Counted from the first letter of the stretch, positions 17,489 through 26,631 are shown. The stretch is 64,000 nucleotides of DNA from Hyphomicrobiales bacterium (GCA_021286855.1 JAJTBO010000012.1:1-64000); one strand, 5' to 3'. Translations and numbers: made by a program. The notes: generated by a model not told the origin, from the sequence alone.

Positions 17489-19083
17489 AGCTGCCGACCG
17501 TTCCGGCCCCCGTCGTTCGCCGCCTCACCCGTCTCGCGGAGATCTTCGACGACGTCGCCGATCGCCGCTTCGGCTTTCTCGACGAGGAGCGCCGTTTCGG
17601 CCTGCTCCTCGCCGCGCTCCTCCTCGGCCACGTGATCGTCTGGACGCTGCAGCCGATGCTCGCCCACGAGAACCTCGCCGACAGCGTCGACATGGTCGAG
17701 AACTGGGTCTGGGGCCAGGAGTGGCGGCTCGGCTACTGGAAGCACCCGCCGTTCTTCGCCTGGGTGGTCGGCGCATGGTTCGCCGTCCTGCCGCGCGCCG
17801 ACTGGGCCTACTACCTGCTCGCCGCCGTCAATTCCGCCGTCGGCCTCGCCGGCGTCTTCGCGGCGACCGGCGTCGTCGACGCCGATCGTCCCGATCGCGG
17901 CCGTCGCCGTCGCCTGCTCGGCCTCGCCGGTCTGGCGATCACCCCGATCTGGGGCTTTCTGGCGCTGAAGTTCAACGCCAACGCCATTCTGCTCGCCGTC
18001 TGGCCCTGGGCGGCCTGGGCGTTCCTGCGGGCGCTGCGGGCGCCGACTGCGGGAAACGGCGCGATCCTCGGCCTGATGCTCGCCGTGGCGATGCTGTCGA
18101 AATACGTCTCGGCGGTGGTGATCGTCGGCATGATCGTCGTGATCCTCCTCGATCCGCGCCGCTGGACGCTTCTCCGCTCGCCCGCCGCGATCGCCGCCCT
18201 CCTCGTCGGCCTCGTCGCGATCGCGCCGCACGCCGTCTGGATGGTCGAGACCGAGTTCCGCACGCTCGCCTACGCCGAACATCAACGCGCCGCCTCGACC
18301 GGACAGTTCCTGAACTACCTCGTCCGTCTGCCGCTCTCGATGCTGCTCTTCCTCGCGCCGATGATCGGCCTGACCCTCGTCGCCCTGCCGCGCGAACAGT
18401 GGTGGGCGCTGAAGCGCGTCTTCGCCCGTCGCGCCTCCGACGCGGGCCGCCGCCATGTCCTCGATCTCGGCGTCTCCGCCTTCGTCGTCACCTGCCTGCT
18501 CGGCGTCTGGAAATGGGCGAAGCTCTCCTCGCAGTGGGGCTTCCCGCTGATGTGGCCGGCCGGCTGGCTCCTCGTCTCCGCCCCCGGCGTCGACGACCGC
18601 CGCATCCGCCTCGACCGCGCCGCCGCCGTGGTGGCGCTGGTCTGGGCCGGTCTCCTCGTCACCGCGCCGCTGGTCGACGCCGTCGGCGTCATGGCCCGCA
18701 CCAAGGTCCACGTCGAGCCGCGCGCCGAAATCGCGCGCGAAGCGAACCGGATCTGGCGCGAGGCCTCGGGCGGCGCGCCCCTGCGCATCGTCGCCGGCTC
18801 CTTCGACCTCGCCTCGAACACGTCCTTCTACGCCCCCGACGCGCCGTCGATGCTGATCGAGTTCGATCGTGAGAAGTCGCCGTGGATCACGCCCGAGCGG
18901 ATCGCCCGCGAAGGCGTCCTGGTCGTCTGCCGGCTCGAAGACCCGACCTGCGACGCGGAAGCCGCGAAGCTCGGCGTCGATCCGACCCCTCGCGAAATCT
19001 CCGTTTCGAAGCGGTGGTACGGCCTTTCGCTGAAGCCGCTCGCCGTTCGTCTGTTCCTGCGCTTGCCCGAAAAGGGCGCGTGA
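17485..19083 (+). CDS. family-39 glycosyltransferase (ArnT/PMT-like)
   Basis: A 532-residue polytopic membrane protein of the GT-C fold, which transfers sugars from lipid-linked donors on the periplasmic face. About 11 hydrophobic segments are visible. The first loop carries the acidic region (NLADSVDMVENWVWGQEWRL then YWKHPPFFAWVVG) typical of glycosyltransferase family 39. The last 130 residues are soluble. Donor and acceptor are unknown; lipid A or cell-surface glycans are usual for the family. The start ATG 17485 overlaps the upstream stop and is preceded by GGGGAGG. Confidence 0.85.
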   Translation: MKLPTVPAPVVRRLTRLAEIFDDVADRRFGFLDEERRFGLLLAALLLGHVIVWTLQPMLAHENLADSVDMVENWVWGQEWRLGYWKHPPFFAWVVGAWFAVLPRADWAYYLLAAVNSAVGLAGVFAATGVVDADRPDRGRRRRLLGLAGLAITPIWGFLALKFNANAILLAVWPWAAWAFLRALRAPTAGNGAILGLMLAVAMLSKYVSAVVIVGMIVVILLDPRRWTLLRSPAAIAALLVGLVAIAPHAVWMVETEFRTLAYAEHQRAASTGQFLNYLVRLPLSMLLFLAPMIGLTLVALPREQWWALKRVFARRASDAGRRHVLDLGVSAFVVTCLLGVWKWAKLSSQWGFPLMWPAGWLLVSAPGVDDRRIRLDRAAAVVALVWAGLLVTAPLVDAVGVMARTKVHVEPRAEIAREANRIWREASGGAPLRIVAGSFDLASNTSFYAPDAPSMLIEFDREKSPWITPERIAREGVLVVCRLEDPTCDAEAAKLGVDPTPREISVSKRWYGLSLKPLAVRLFLRLPEKGA

Positions 19084-19175
19084 TCTAGAGCCTGTGCCAG
19101 TCGCGGGACCTTGCCGGGCCCCGCGTCCCGATCGTTTTCCCGGCGCTTTCCGCGTCGGCCGTCCGAGGACTTCGC

Positions 19176-20741
19176 ATGACCCACGACTCGATCCTGATCA
19201 TCGACTTCGGTTCGCAGGTGACGCAGCTGATCGCCCGCCGTGTCCGTGAGACCGGGGTCTATTGCGAGATCCATCCCTTCCAGGCCGCCGACGCCGCCTT
19301 CGCCCGGCTGAAGCCGAAGGGCGTCATCTTCTCCGGCGGCCCGGCCTCGGTGACCGACGAGGGCTCCCCGCGCGCGCCGCAGGCGGTGTTCGAGGCGGGC
19401 GTGCCGATCCTCGCCATCTGCTACGGCCAGCAGACGATGGCGACCCAGCTCGGCGGCAAGGTCGAGGGCGGCCACGCCGCCGAATTCGGCCGCGCCGACG
19501 TCGAGATCCGGAAATCCTCGCCGCTCTTCGAGGGCTTCTGGGAGGTCGGCCAGCGCTATCCGGTGTGGATGAGCCACGGCGACCGCGTCACCGTGCTGCC
19601 CGAGGGCTTCGAAGTGGTCGGCACTTCGGAGAACGCCCCCTTCGCCATCGCCGTCGACGAGACGCGCCGCTACTACACCACGATGTTCCACCCGGAAGTG
19701 GTCCACACCCCCGACGGCGGCAGGCTGCTCGCGAACTTCGTGCACAGAATCGTCGGTCTGAAGTCCGACTGGACCATGTCGGCCTATCGCGCCGAGATGG
19801 TCGCCAAGATCCGCGCCCAGGTGGGCGCCGAACGGGTGATCTGCGGCCTCTCCGGCGGCGTCGATTCGTCGGTCGCCGCCGTGCTGATCCACGAGGCGAT
19901 CGGCGATCAGCTGACCTGCATCTACGTCGACCACGGCCTGATGCGGATGGGCGAGAGCGAGCAGGTCGTCGGCATGTTCCGCGACCACTACAACATCCCG
20001 CTCGTCCACGTGGACGCCTCCGAGACCTTCCTCGGCGAACTCGACGGCGTCGTCGACCCCGAGCAGAAGCGCAAGATCATCGGCCGCCTGTTCATCGAGA
20101 CCTTCGAGGCGGAGGCGGCCAAGATCGCCAGCGACGGCAAGGGCCGCCCGACCTTCCTGGCGCAGGGCACGCTCTATCCGGACGTGATCGAGAGCGTGAG
20201 TTTCTCCGGCGGCCCGTCGGTGACGATCAAGTCGCACCACAACGTCGGCGGTCTGCCCGAGCGCATGAACATGAAGCTGGTCGAGCCGCTGCGCGAGCTC
20301 TTCAAGGACGAGGTCCGCGCCCTCGGCCGCGAACTCGGCCTACCCGAGAGCTTCATCGGCCGCCACCCGTTCCCCGGACCGGGCCTCGCCATCCGCTGCC
20401 CGGGCGGCATCACCCGCGAGAAGCTGGAGATCCTGCGCAAGGCGGATGCGATCTATCTCGACGAGATCCGCAAGGCGGGCCTCTACGACGTGATCTGGCA
20501 GGCCTTCGCGGTGCTGTTGCCGGTGCAGACGGTCGGCGTGATGGGCGACTACCGCACGTATGATTATGTGCTCGCCCTGCGCGCCGTGACCTCGGTCGAC
20601 GGCATGACGGCCGACTTCTACCCCTACGACATGGCCTTCCTCGGCCGCACCGCGACCCGCATCATCAACGAGGTGCGGGGGGTGAACCGCGTCGTCTACG
20701 ACGTGACCTCGAAGCCGCCGGGGACGATCGAGTGGGAGTGA
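19176..20741 (+). CDS. guaA: GMP synthase (glutamine-hydrolysing)
   Basis: Amidates XMP to GMP. It has 521 residues, the usual length. The N-terminal class I amidotransferase domain has the nucleophile Cys82 in [12 protein letters not shown] and His/Glu in FHPEVVHTP. The ATP pyrophosphatase domain has the P-loop SGGVDSS (residues 226-232). The C-terminal dimerisation domain ends KPPGTIEWE, the standard terminus, so the gene is intact although foreign-looking AT-rich DNA begins directly after it. The 3' end of guaA is a known integration target of genomic islands in other bacteria; no integrase is visible here. Confidence 0.98.
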   Translation: MTHDSILIIDFGSQVTQLIARRVRETGVYCEIHPFQAADAAFARLKPKGVIFSGGPASVTDEGSPRAPQAVFEAGVPILAICYGQQTMATQLGGKVEGGHAAEFGRADVEIRKSSPLFEGFWEVGQRYPVWMSHGDRVTVLPEGFEVVGTSENAPFAIAVDETRRYYTTMFHPEVVHTPDGGRLLANFVHRIVGLKSDWTMSAYRAEMVAKIRAQVGAERVICGLSGGVDSSVAAVLIHEAIGDQLTCIYVDHGLMRMGESEQVVGMFRDHYNIPLVHVDASETFLGELDGVVDPEQKRKIIGRLFIETFEAEAAKIASDGKGRPTFLAQGTLYPDVIESVSFSGGPSVTIKSHHNVGGLPERMNMKLVEPLRELFKDEVRALGRELGLPESFIGRHPFPGPGLAIRCPGGITREKLEILRKADAIYLDEIRKAGLYDVIWQAFAVLLPVQTVGVMGDYRTYDYVLALRAVTSVDGMTADFYPYDMAFLGRTATRIINEVRGVNRVVYDVTSKPPGTIEWE

Positions 20742-21148
20742 GAGGAGAGGAACGGTTCCGCTTAGCAATGACGTTACCAGACTCATGAAGCTCTTGTGGA
20801 GCTTCATGAGTGGCGAGCATTTCGAACACAAGCGGCGGGTGGGCTAGTTGGTGTTTTTAAAGCACGATAAAGATATTCCTATTCTAATTCTTGGAATATA
20901 GGTGTAGATATACAATATAGATTATTTAATATATGATTAGGACCATTTCTTTGAATTTTATGTGTTGTAATTATTATTTCAATAGGCGCGCAGGGTGTCG
21001 ACGAATTGATTATTTGAATATTTAATATTAATATGTTCTGATTTAATCTTGAGAGAAAGGTTGTAGGTATTGCGGTCGGTGCAAAGAATTTTAAAGTAAA
21101 TCCCACAATAAGCTCTCGAAATAAATCCATAAGAGGGTAGATGCTGGG
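20742..21148. other. AT-rich intergenic region after guaA, with 13-bp inverted repeat
   Basis: GC content falls abruptly after guaA. The only clear structure is a perfect inverted repeat at 20781-20811: ACTCATGAAGCTC and GAGCTTCATGAGT around a 5-base loop. It could end guaA transcription, though no T-run follows. The rest (about 20850-21130) is AT-rich with no convincing reading frame on either strand and probably contains the promoter of the gene at 21149. Confidence 0.6.
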
Positions 21149-21931
21149 ATGGTCATTTGCGCATATTGTAAAAATGAAAAGGAATTATGTGAATCCCATT
21201 CGATTCCTGATGGGATTTTTCGTGTGATTTCGCGAGCTAATAATGGGAAACTTATTTCCATCCCAACGGACGAACGAGCCATCCATTTTAGTCATGATAC
21301 CGGAAAGGCTAAGCTTTTATGTAGAGATTGTGAGGCGTTTTTTAATCGAAATTTCGATGCGCCACTTGTAAATTTGCTGAAAACGTGGGATCGAAAAATC
21401 ATAGAGGAAGGATTTGGGGTAAAAATCGCTTTTTGTTCCAATCAAATAGCTCAAAGTTTGGTTTCGATATTTTGGAGATCGAGTGTTTCAGGTGCTGAGA
21501 TGTATCGAGGTGCCAGAGTGTCTCCGCGTGATCAGCTCGCCTTGCTCAGAATTATTAAAAGTCCGAGAGACGATGTGCTGTTTAACTGTTCTTGTTCAAT
21601 ACGACGGCTATATGATAAGACGCCTATAGAAAGTGGTGGGTTTACACAAAGTAATATTTCTGGATTTGTCCTACCCGTCACCGCTTACAGCGTTGGACGT
21701 AGTGAGAGGAAGCATAGGCACTTTGGGTTTACGGTGGTTATGATGGGGTTTTTGTGTACAATTACCATACCAAAATTACCTCATGCGATACGGAGTAAAC
21801 CTGGCTTCCTGCGCTCAAATAGGCCCATTTTACATGCACCAATATTAGATATTTTTGAATACAAACCGTTATTGGATACGATGGTTTTCGCACTCAAAAA
21901 ACATCTAGACGGAAACACTAGGGTGCCATGA
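21149..21931 (+). CDS. CxxC/CxxC zinc-ribbon-like protein, unknown (AT-rich)
   Basis: A 260-residue protein whose N-terminus has two CxxC pairs, Cys4/Cys7 (ICAYCKNEKELC) and Cys58/Cys61 (KLLCRDCEAFFN), with ESHSIPDGIFR between them. The layout CxxC, SHxIP, LLCxxCE resembles an HNH-like or treble-clef zinc site seen in many uncharacterised accessory proteins. No complete HNH catalytic triad is visible. The remaining 190 residues have no recognised domain. The gene is far poorer in GC than everything around it and stands alone, so it is probably recently acquired. ATG 21149 is favoured because the ATG at 21141 is out of frame. Confidence 0.7.
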   Translation: MVICAYCKNEKELCESHSIPDGIFRVISRANNGKLISIPTDERAIHFSHDTGKAKLLCRDCEAFFNRNFDAPLVNLLKTWDRKIIEEGFGVKIAFCSNQIAQSLVSIFWRSSVSGAEMYRGARVSPRDQLALLRIIKSPRDDVLFNCSCSIRRLYDKTPIESGGFTQSNISGFVLPVTAYSVGRSERKHRHFGFTVVMMGFLCTITIPKLPHAIRSKPGFLRSNRPILHAPILDIFEYKPLLDTMVFALKKHLDGNTRVP

Positions 21932-22073
21932 TGTCTTAATATAATAAAAGTTAATTATATTTCGCTGTAATGGGGAATTTTATCATTCTGTCTATGCGGG
22001 CCGGGTCGAACTGGCGCATTATTTCAGTTAGATTCAATCGATGAAGCGAATAGCTGCGACTGACGCTAGGCCG

Positions 22074-22514
22074 CTACTCCCTACTGTACCCCGCTCGCAT
22101 CGGATTCACCACCTCCACCCCCGCGAACTCCTTCTCGTTCCCCGTCACCACCACGCACCCGTTCACCTCCGCAGTGGCGGCGATGATGGTGTCCAGCGCC
22201 GAGCGCGGGCCGCCCAGAGCCCGCCCTTCCGCCATCAGCCGCGCCCAGACCATCGCCGCCCTCTCGTCGAAGGCGAGGATGCGCCCTGCGAACAGGGCTG
22301 ACGGCCCCTCCGGCCCCGCGAACCACGCCTCCAGCCCGTCGCGCCGCCGTCCCGGCGGCAGGTCGAGGATGCCGCGCCGGATCTCGGCGATGGTCAGGGC
22401 GGACAGAAACAGGTCCTCGTCGCGCCGCTCCGCCATCCAGGCGACCAACGCCGCCGACGGCTCGGGCTTGATCAGATTGCTGATGATGTTGGTGTCGAGG
22501 AGCCAGCGCGTCAC
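22074..22514 (-). CDS. PIN-domain toxin (VapC family)
   Basis: A 146-residue PIN-domain ribonuclease. The acidic metal ligands are visible: Asp7 in RWLLDTNIISNL, Glu in LTIAEIRRGIL and Asp in GPRSALDTIIAATA, followed by VVVTGNEKEF. VapC toxins cleave tRNA or rRNA to arrest growth. The start is GTG 22514, which overlaps the stop of the upstream antitoxin gene (GTGA), the standard arrangement for translational coupling. It looks intact. Confidence 0.9.
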   Translation of the reverse strand: MTRWLLDTNIISNLIKPEPSAALVAWMAERRDEDLFLSALTIAEIRRGILDLPPGRRRDGLEAWFAGPEGPSALFAGRILAFDERAAMVWARLMAEGRALGGPRSALDTIIAATAEVNGCVVVTGNEKEFAGVEVVNPMRAGYSRE

Positions 22515-22810
22515 AGATCGACCTCGCGCCCGGCCTCGAAGGGCCGCTCGAGCGCGAGATCGACGCCGACGAGCGGCGAGCGCCGGAGCGCCGCCAAAAT
22601 GCCGCCGGTCTTCGGCGGCTCCCCGCCGATCGACCGCTCGACGTCCCGTCGCAGTCGCTGCGCCTCCGGCCCGTCCTCGGCGAGCCGCCGGGCGAGACGC
22701 CGGATCAGGCCGCGGTCCCGGTCGAGCCCCTGAACCTCGAAACGAGCGAGGCCGCGCTCGCGCAGCCTCTTGCGGTGATTTTCGACGGCACGTCGGCTCG
22801 CATCGGTCAC
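22511..22810 (-). CDS. antitoxin of the VapC-like toxin
   Basis: A 99-residue protein, short, strongly charged and mostly helical in the first half (MTDASRRAVENHRKRLRERG and FEVQGLDRDRGLIRRLARRL). It directly precedes and overlaps the PIN toxin gene, so it is almost certainly the cognate antitoxin, binding its own operator through the N-terminal part and neutralising the toxin with the C-terminal part. The family is not the classic AbrB-type VapB; the N-terminal sequence looks more like a helical or ribbon-helix-helix type. That assignment is inference. Confidence 0.75.
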   Translation of the reverse strand: MTDASRRAVENHRKRLRERGLARFEVQGLDRDRGLIRRLARRLAEDGPEAQRLRRDVERSIGGEPPKTGGILAALRRSPLVGVDLALERPFEAGREVDL

Positions 22811-22876
22811 GGCGGCGCCTCCTCGGCGGAAGTCTGGACATATGACCAGAAATATCCGCTCACGCCAAGCTCTCCT

Positions 22877-23419
22877 TCACACCCCCGGCGGCAGCTTTTC
22901 CCTCATCGCCTCGCGCCGGTCGATCTTCCGTCCGTCGACGATGAAGGTCCCGTCGCCGACGGCGTGCAGCATCCGGCGCTCCTTGCGCGCTTCGTCGATG
23001 TGCGCCGCCACCCCCTGCAACACCACGATGCCGTGCCGTTCGACGATGTCGACGACCCGGCATTCGATGTTGGCGAGACATTCCCCGATCAAGGGCGCGC
23101 CGACCTGCCGGCCGGGCAGGGCGGTCAGGCGGAACTTTGCGAATTTGTCGGTGTCGCGGCCCGAGCAGGCGCCGACGCCGATCGCCGTGTCGATCAGATC
23201 GACCGTCGGGATCGCCAAGACGCATTCGCGCGTTCGCTCCAGCGCCCCCCAGGAATAGTTCCACGCCCCCGTGGTGATGGCGAATTCCGCCGAGAAGCCC
23301 AGCACCATGGTCCAGGTGATGGTCATGACGTTGGCGCGGACGCCGTCGTGGGTGGTCACCAAGACGACCGGTCCGGGTTCGATCAGCGTGAAGGCCTTGT
23401 CGAGCGAGAGGCTCTGCAT
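22877..23419 (-). CDS. flavin reductase-like FMN-binding protein
   Basis: A 180-residue protein of the flavin reductase-like split-barrel family. It begins FTLIEPGPVVLVTTHDGVRA, then has NVMTITWTMVLGFSAEFAIT, the pattern that binds FMN, and IGECLANIECRVVDIVER in the second half. Such proteins reduce flavins or bind FMN as stand-alone oxidoreductases. Substrate and partner are unknown. It is separated from the vapBC-like pair by 66 bp and diverges from the aldo/keto reductase. Confidence 0.85.
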   Translation of the reverse strand: MQSLSLDKAFTLIEPGPVVLVTTHDGVRANVMTITWTMVLGFSAEFAITTGAWNYSWGALERTRECVLAIPTVDLIDTAIGVGACSGRDTDKFAKFRLTALPGRQVGAPLIGECLANIECRVVDIVERHGIVVLQGVAAHIDEARKERRMLHAVGDGTFIVDGRKIDRREAMREKLPPGV

Positions 23420-23601
23420 GGGCTCGTCCTCCGTCCCGTCGCGGCGCGGTGCGCGCGCGAGGTGGGAAGTCTCTCACGCCATTCGGTCGAATTTCGGGAC
23501 GCCATGCGCCGCGGCGATGTCCCACCTCCGCCCCGCGTGCTGGATTCGTCTCGCGAACTCGTTAATCTCCCCAAATGTCGAAATCGCATCGAGGCCCGCC
23601 C

Positions 23602-24435
23602 ATGTCCGCCGCTTCCGTTCCCACGATCGCCCTCTCGAACGGCGTCGCCATGCCGGCGATCGGCCTCGGCACCTGGCCGATGACCGACGATGAGGCGACG
23701 GTCGCCGTCGATCGCGCGCTGCGGATCGGCTGGCGGCTGATCGACACGGCGGAGAATTATCAGAACGAGGTCGGCGTCGGCCGCGCCATCCGCGCCTCCG
23801 GCGTCGATCGATCGGAGATCTTCGTCACCTCGAAGTTCAATCGAAAATGGCATTCGGTCGCCGGCGTTCGCGAGGCCTGCGAGGCGAGCCTGACGCGGCT
23901 CGGTCTCGACTACCTCGATCTGCTCCTGGTCCATTGGCCGAACCCCGATCAGGACCGCTACGTCGAGGCCGTCGAAGGCCTCGTCGCGGCGCAGGAGGCC
24001 GGCCTCGTCCGGGCGATCGGCGTCTCCAACTTCAAGACCACCCATCTCGCCCGCCTGTTCGAACGCGGCCTCGTACCCCAGGTGAACCAGATCCAGCTCG
24101 ACCCCTGGCATCGCCGCGACGACATCGCGGCGCTGGCGCGGACGAAGGGGATCGTGCTCGAGAGCTGGGGCCCGCTCGGACGCGGCGGCGGCCTGCTCGC
24201 CGATCCCGTCCTTGCGGAGATCGCCGCCGCGCACGGCCGCACTCCGGCGCAGATCGTCTTGCGCTGGCACGTCGAGAACGGTTGGATCGCCCTGCCGAAG
24301 TCGTCCGATCCGCTGCGTCAGGCGCAGAACCTCGCCGTCTTCGACTTCGCGCTCTCCGTCGAGGATCGCGCCGCCCTCGACGGCCTCGATCGTCCCGATC
24401 CGGACATGCCGGATTCGGACGTCTTCGGCCACTGA
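23602..24435 (+). CDS. aldo/keto reductase
   Basis: A 277-residue NADPH-dependent aldo/keto reductase of the TIM-barrel family that reduces aldehydes or ketones. The catalytic tetrad is visible: Asp in WRLIDTAENYQNEVGVG with Tyr in the same motif, Lys in IFVTSKFNRKW and His in LLLVHWPNPDQ. The C-terminal LPKSSDPLRQAQNL is the cofactor phosphate site. The length is typical of DkgA/DkgB-type enzymes. ATG 23602 is preferred over 23575 because GAGG lies upstream and the family sequence begins right after it. The ArsC-like gene follows after 55 bp. Confidence 0.92.
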   Translation: MSAASVPTIALSNGVAMPAIGLGTWPMTDDEATVAVDRALRIGWRLIDTAENYQNEVGVGRAIRASGVDRSEIFVTSKFNRKWHSVAGVREACEASLTRLGLDYLDLLLVHWPNPDQDRYVEAVEGLVAAQEAGLVRAIGVSNFKTTHLARLFERGLVPQVNQIQLDPWHRRDDIAALARTKGIVLESWGPLGRGGGLLADPVLAEIAAAHGRTPAQIVLRWHVENGWIALPKSSDPLRQAQNLAVFDFALSVEDRAALDGLDRPDPDMPDSDVFGH

Positions 24436-24490
24436 CCCACCGACGCGACCGATCCCCGACCCCGCCCGCCGCCGCCGAGGAGCCGCGCCC

Positions 24491-24838
24491 ATGACCATCG
24501 AGATCTTCGGCATCAAGGCCTGCGACACCATGAAGAAGGCGCGGACCCTCCTGGAGGCGCGCGGCCTCGACTACGTCTTTCACGACTACAAGGTCGAAGG
24601 CGTCACGTCCGAGCGCCTCGCCGGCTGGGCGGCGGCGGTCGGCTGGGAGAAGCTCCTCAACCGCGCCGGCACGACGTTCCGTAAACTCGCGGAAGCCGAT
24701 CGCGCCGATCTGAACGAGGCGAAGGCGATCGCCCTGATGGTGGCGCAGCCGTCGATGATCAAGCGGCCGGTGCTGGTCGCCGGATCGACGATCCTCGTCG
24801 GCTTCCGTCCCGAGGACTACGAACGGCTCGCCGGCTGA
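24491..24838 (+). CDS. ArsC/Spx-family protein (YffB-like)
   Basis: A 115-residue thioredoxin-fold protein of the ArsC/Spx family. The N-terminal ITIEIFGIKACDTMKKA-type motif has the single cysteine (Cys11) and lysine pair of the YffB branch, and the end PSMIKRPVLVAGSTILVGFR is the family signature with a cis-proline. It lacks the second redox cysteine of Spx and the arsenate-binding CxxC pattern of classical arsenate reductases, so a glutathione-linked reductase role is more likely. It is probably co-transcribed with the aldo/keto reductase. Confidence 0.88.
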   Translation: MTIEIFGIKACDTMKKARTLLEARGLDYVFHDYKVEGVTSERLAGWAAAVGWEKLLNRAGTTFRKLAEADRADLNEAKAIALMVAQPSMIKRPVLVAGSTILVGFRPEDYERLAG

Positions 24839-24857
24839 CCGGCGCGCGGCGTCTCGG

Positions 24858-25325
24858 CTAACCCCTCGCCGTTTCGACCAGCCAGCGCCGAACCGTCGCC
24901 TCCGCCTCGCCCGAAAGTCCGGAGAGGAGCGTCGCATCGAGCGTCGCGACCCGCGCCTTGGCGGTCTCGAGCGTCCTTTCGCCCGCCGGCGTCGGCGTCA
25001 GTTCGCGGATCCGTCGATGGATCGGATGCGGTCGCCGGGAGATCAGTCCGGCCTCCAGCAGATTGCCGACGATGACGCTCATCGTCTGTGGGGTCAGCAG
25101 AGCCAGCCGCGCCAGATCGGCGTTCGAACGCCCCGGATAGGCGGCGAGCATCGTCAGCACCGCGAATTGCGGCTGAGTGAGGCCGAGATCGGCGAGAGCC
25201 CGGTCGATCCGCGTGCGATGCGCCTGCGCCGCCTGACGCAACAGATAGCCGATGTGTCCCTCGGTTCCGCGTTTGCCCTCGCCCGGATCCGGCAGGCGCG
25301 CGCGGTCGTCTTCGTCGTTGCTCAT
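24858..25325 (-). CDS. MarR-family transcriptional regulator
   Basis: A 155-residue winged helix-turn-helix regulator. The recognition region is SNADLARLALLTPQTMSVIV and the wing is ISRRPHPIHRRIRELTPT, both typical of MarR. It has no cysteine in the positions used by OhrR, so a redox-sensing mode is not evident. It is divergent from the AhpD-like gene and very likely controls it and itself from the 65-bp region between them. Confidence 0.92.
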   Translation of the reverse strand: MSNDEDDRARLPDPGEGKRGTEGHIGYLLRQAAQAHRTRIDRALADLGLTQPQFAVLTMLAAYPGRSNADLARLALLTPQTMSVIVGNLLEAGLISRRPHPIHRRIRELTPTPAGERTLETAKARVATLDATLLSGLSGEAEATVRRWLVETARG

Positions 25326-25390
25326 TGTCAGTGTTCTGATATGTTGTAAGAACTCTGATACTGTAGTCGCGTTCGCCGGAGAAAGCCATC
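25326..25390. promoter_or_regulatory. shared operator region of the MarR / AhpD-like pair
   Basis: The gap between the divergent genes holds a direct repeat TCTGATA at 25335-25341 and 25354-25360 (19 bp apart) and an inverted repeat GTTCT (25333-25337) / AGAAC (25349-25353). Both are suitable for a dimeric winged-helix repressor. Regulation is inferred from position; no experiment-like evidence is in the sequence. Confidence 0.5.
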
Positions 25391-25867
25391 ATGTCGCAGA
25401 CCGCCGCGTTCCCTCGCCTCGACATCGAGGCCTTTCGCGTGGCCGCGCCCGAGGCCTACGAAGCGCTCGGCGCGCTGAGCCGCGCCGTCGACGCCACCGG
25501 CTTGGACAAGGGCTTGACCGAGCTCGTCAAACTGCGCGTTTCGCAGATCAATGGCTGCGCCTTCTGCGTCGGCTTTCATCTGGCGCTCGCCCGTCGCGTC
25601 GGCGTGGCGCAGGAGAAGCTCGACTTCGTCGCCGTCTGGCGCGAGGCCGGCGTCTTCTCCCCGCGTGAGACGGCGGCGCTCGCCTGGGCCGAGCGCCTGA
25701 CCGCGATGGCGACCGCCCCGTTCGGCGACGACGCGAGCGCGGCTCTGCTTTCGGTCTTTTCGCCGGACGAAGTGATCCCGCTCACCGTGGCGATCGCCAA
25801 CATCAACGCCTGGAATCGAATCGCCGGCGGTCTCGCCTTCCCGCCGCCGCGTGCGTCGGTGCGGTGA
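25391..25867 (+). CDS. carboxymuconolactone decarboxylase/AhpD-like protein
   Basis: A 158-residue member of the AhpD-like superfamily. The key motif is CAFCVGFH in VSQINGCAFCVGFHLALARR, giving the CxxC pair and the histidine of the peroxidatic relay, with the following helix ending ALAWAERLTAMA. Such proteins are alkyl-hydroperoxide reductases or uncharacterised thiol enzymes. It is divergent from a MarR regulator that probably represses it. Confidence 0.88.
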   Translation: MSQTAAFPRLDIEAFRVAAPEAYEALGALSRAVDATGLDKGLTELVKLRVSQINGCAFCVGFHLALARRVGVAQEKLDFVAVWREAGVFSPRETAALAWAERLTAMATAPFGDDASAALLSVFSPDEVIPLTVAIANINAWNRIAGGLAFPPPRASVR

Positions 25868-25873
25868 GGCGGC

Positions 25874-26206
25874 TCACGCCACCGCCCGTTTCTTCTTCTC
25901 CGGCGCGTCGATCCAGACGCCGCCGTCCTCGATCTTGACCGGCGCGGACTTGATCGGATCGCATGTCTGACCGGAGACGCAGGCGCCGCTCACCCCGTCG
26001 AACCTCCAGGCGTGATGCGGACAGGTGAGGAGCGTTCCGTCGAACGTCGCCTCGGCGAGGCTCGACTCGTTGTGCGGGCAGAGCGCCCGGAACGCCTTCG
26101 GCGCGCCGCCGGCCGGCCAGACGAGGAGCCAGCGCTTGCGCTCGATCGTCACCACCTGCGCCGTCCCCTCGACGAGCCCAGCTTCGTCCGCAACCCTGTG
26201 GAACAT
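25874..26206 (-). CDS. Rieske [2Fe-2S] ferredoxin-like protein
   Basis: A 110-residue stand-alone Rieske protein. The cluster ligands are Cys and His in ALCPHNESSL and Cys and His in LLTCPHHAWRFDG, with the proper spacing. It would carry electrons for an oxygenase or nitrite-reductase type enzyme, but no partner is adjacent. ATG 26206 is supported by a perfect AGGAGG upstream. It lies 47 bp after the HxlR regulator on the same strand and may share its transcript. Confidence 0.9.
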   Translation of the reverse strand: MFHRVADEAGLVEGTAQVVTIERKRWLLVWPAGGAPKAFRALCPHNESSLAEATFDGTLLTCPHHAWRFDGVSGACVSGQTCDPIKSAPVKIEDGGVWIDAPEKKKRAVA

Positions 26207-26253
26207 GTCGCCTCCTGTCGGGGAGCCGACATCGTGCGGCTCCGCGCCCGAGG

Positions 26254-26631
26254 TCAGGCAAGTTCCGCGCCGCCCCGCGCCGTGAGCTTTGCGCCGAAGG
26301 CCGCCATCGCCGCGATCACGCCCTCGAGCTCGCGGCCGAGCGCCGTCAATTCGTATTCGGTGGTCGGCGGCACCGTGGCGAAGATCCGTTTTTCGACGAG
26401 CCCCGCCTCCTCGAGCTGCTTCAGCCGCTCCGCCAACACGCGCGGTGAGATGCCCGAGACCGAGCGCTGCAGCTGTGAGTAGCGCTTCTTGCCCGAGAGC
26501 AGATCGCGCACGATCAGCGTCGTCCACTTGTAGCCGACGATGTCGGCGGTGGCGCGCACCGGGCAGCCGGCGTCGCAGGGACGGTCGGCGAGGTCGCGGA
26601 TTTCGCCGCTCTTCGCGCCTTCGGCGGACAT
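26254..26631 (-). CDS. HxlR-family transcriptional regulator
   Basis: A 125-residue winged-helix regulator of the HxlR (DUF24) family: DIVGYKWTTLIVRDLLSGKK, RYSQLQRSVSGISPRVLAER and VPPTTEYELTALGREL. Two cysteines near the N-terminus (RPCDAGCPV) occupy the position used for thiol sensing in some members, so a redox-responsive role is possible. I prefer ATG 26631 to the TTG at 26649. It diverges from the membrane-protein gene at 26728 and precedes the Rieske gene. Confidence 0.88.
   Translation of the reverse strand: MSAEGAKSGEIRDLADRPCDAGCPVRATADIVGYKWTTLIVRDLLSGKKRYSQLQRSVSGISPRVLAERLKQLEEAGLVEKRIFATVPPTTEYELTALGRELEGVIAAMAAFGAKLTARGGAELA

Noticed and set aside
20781-20811. Rho-independent terminator after guaA
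   Set aside because: The inverted repeat is perfect, but no T-run follows, so it is recorded only as an inverted repeat.
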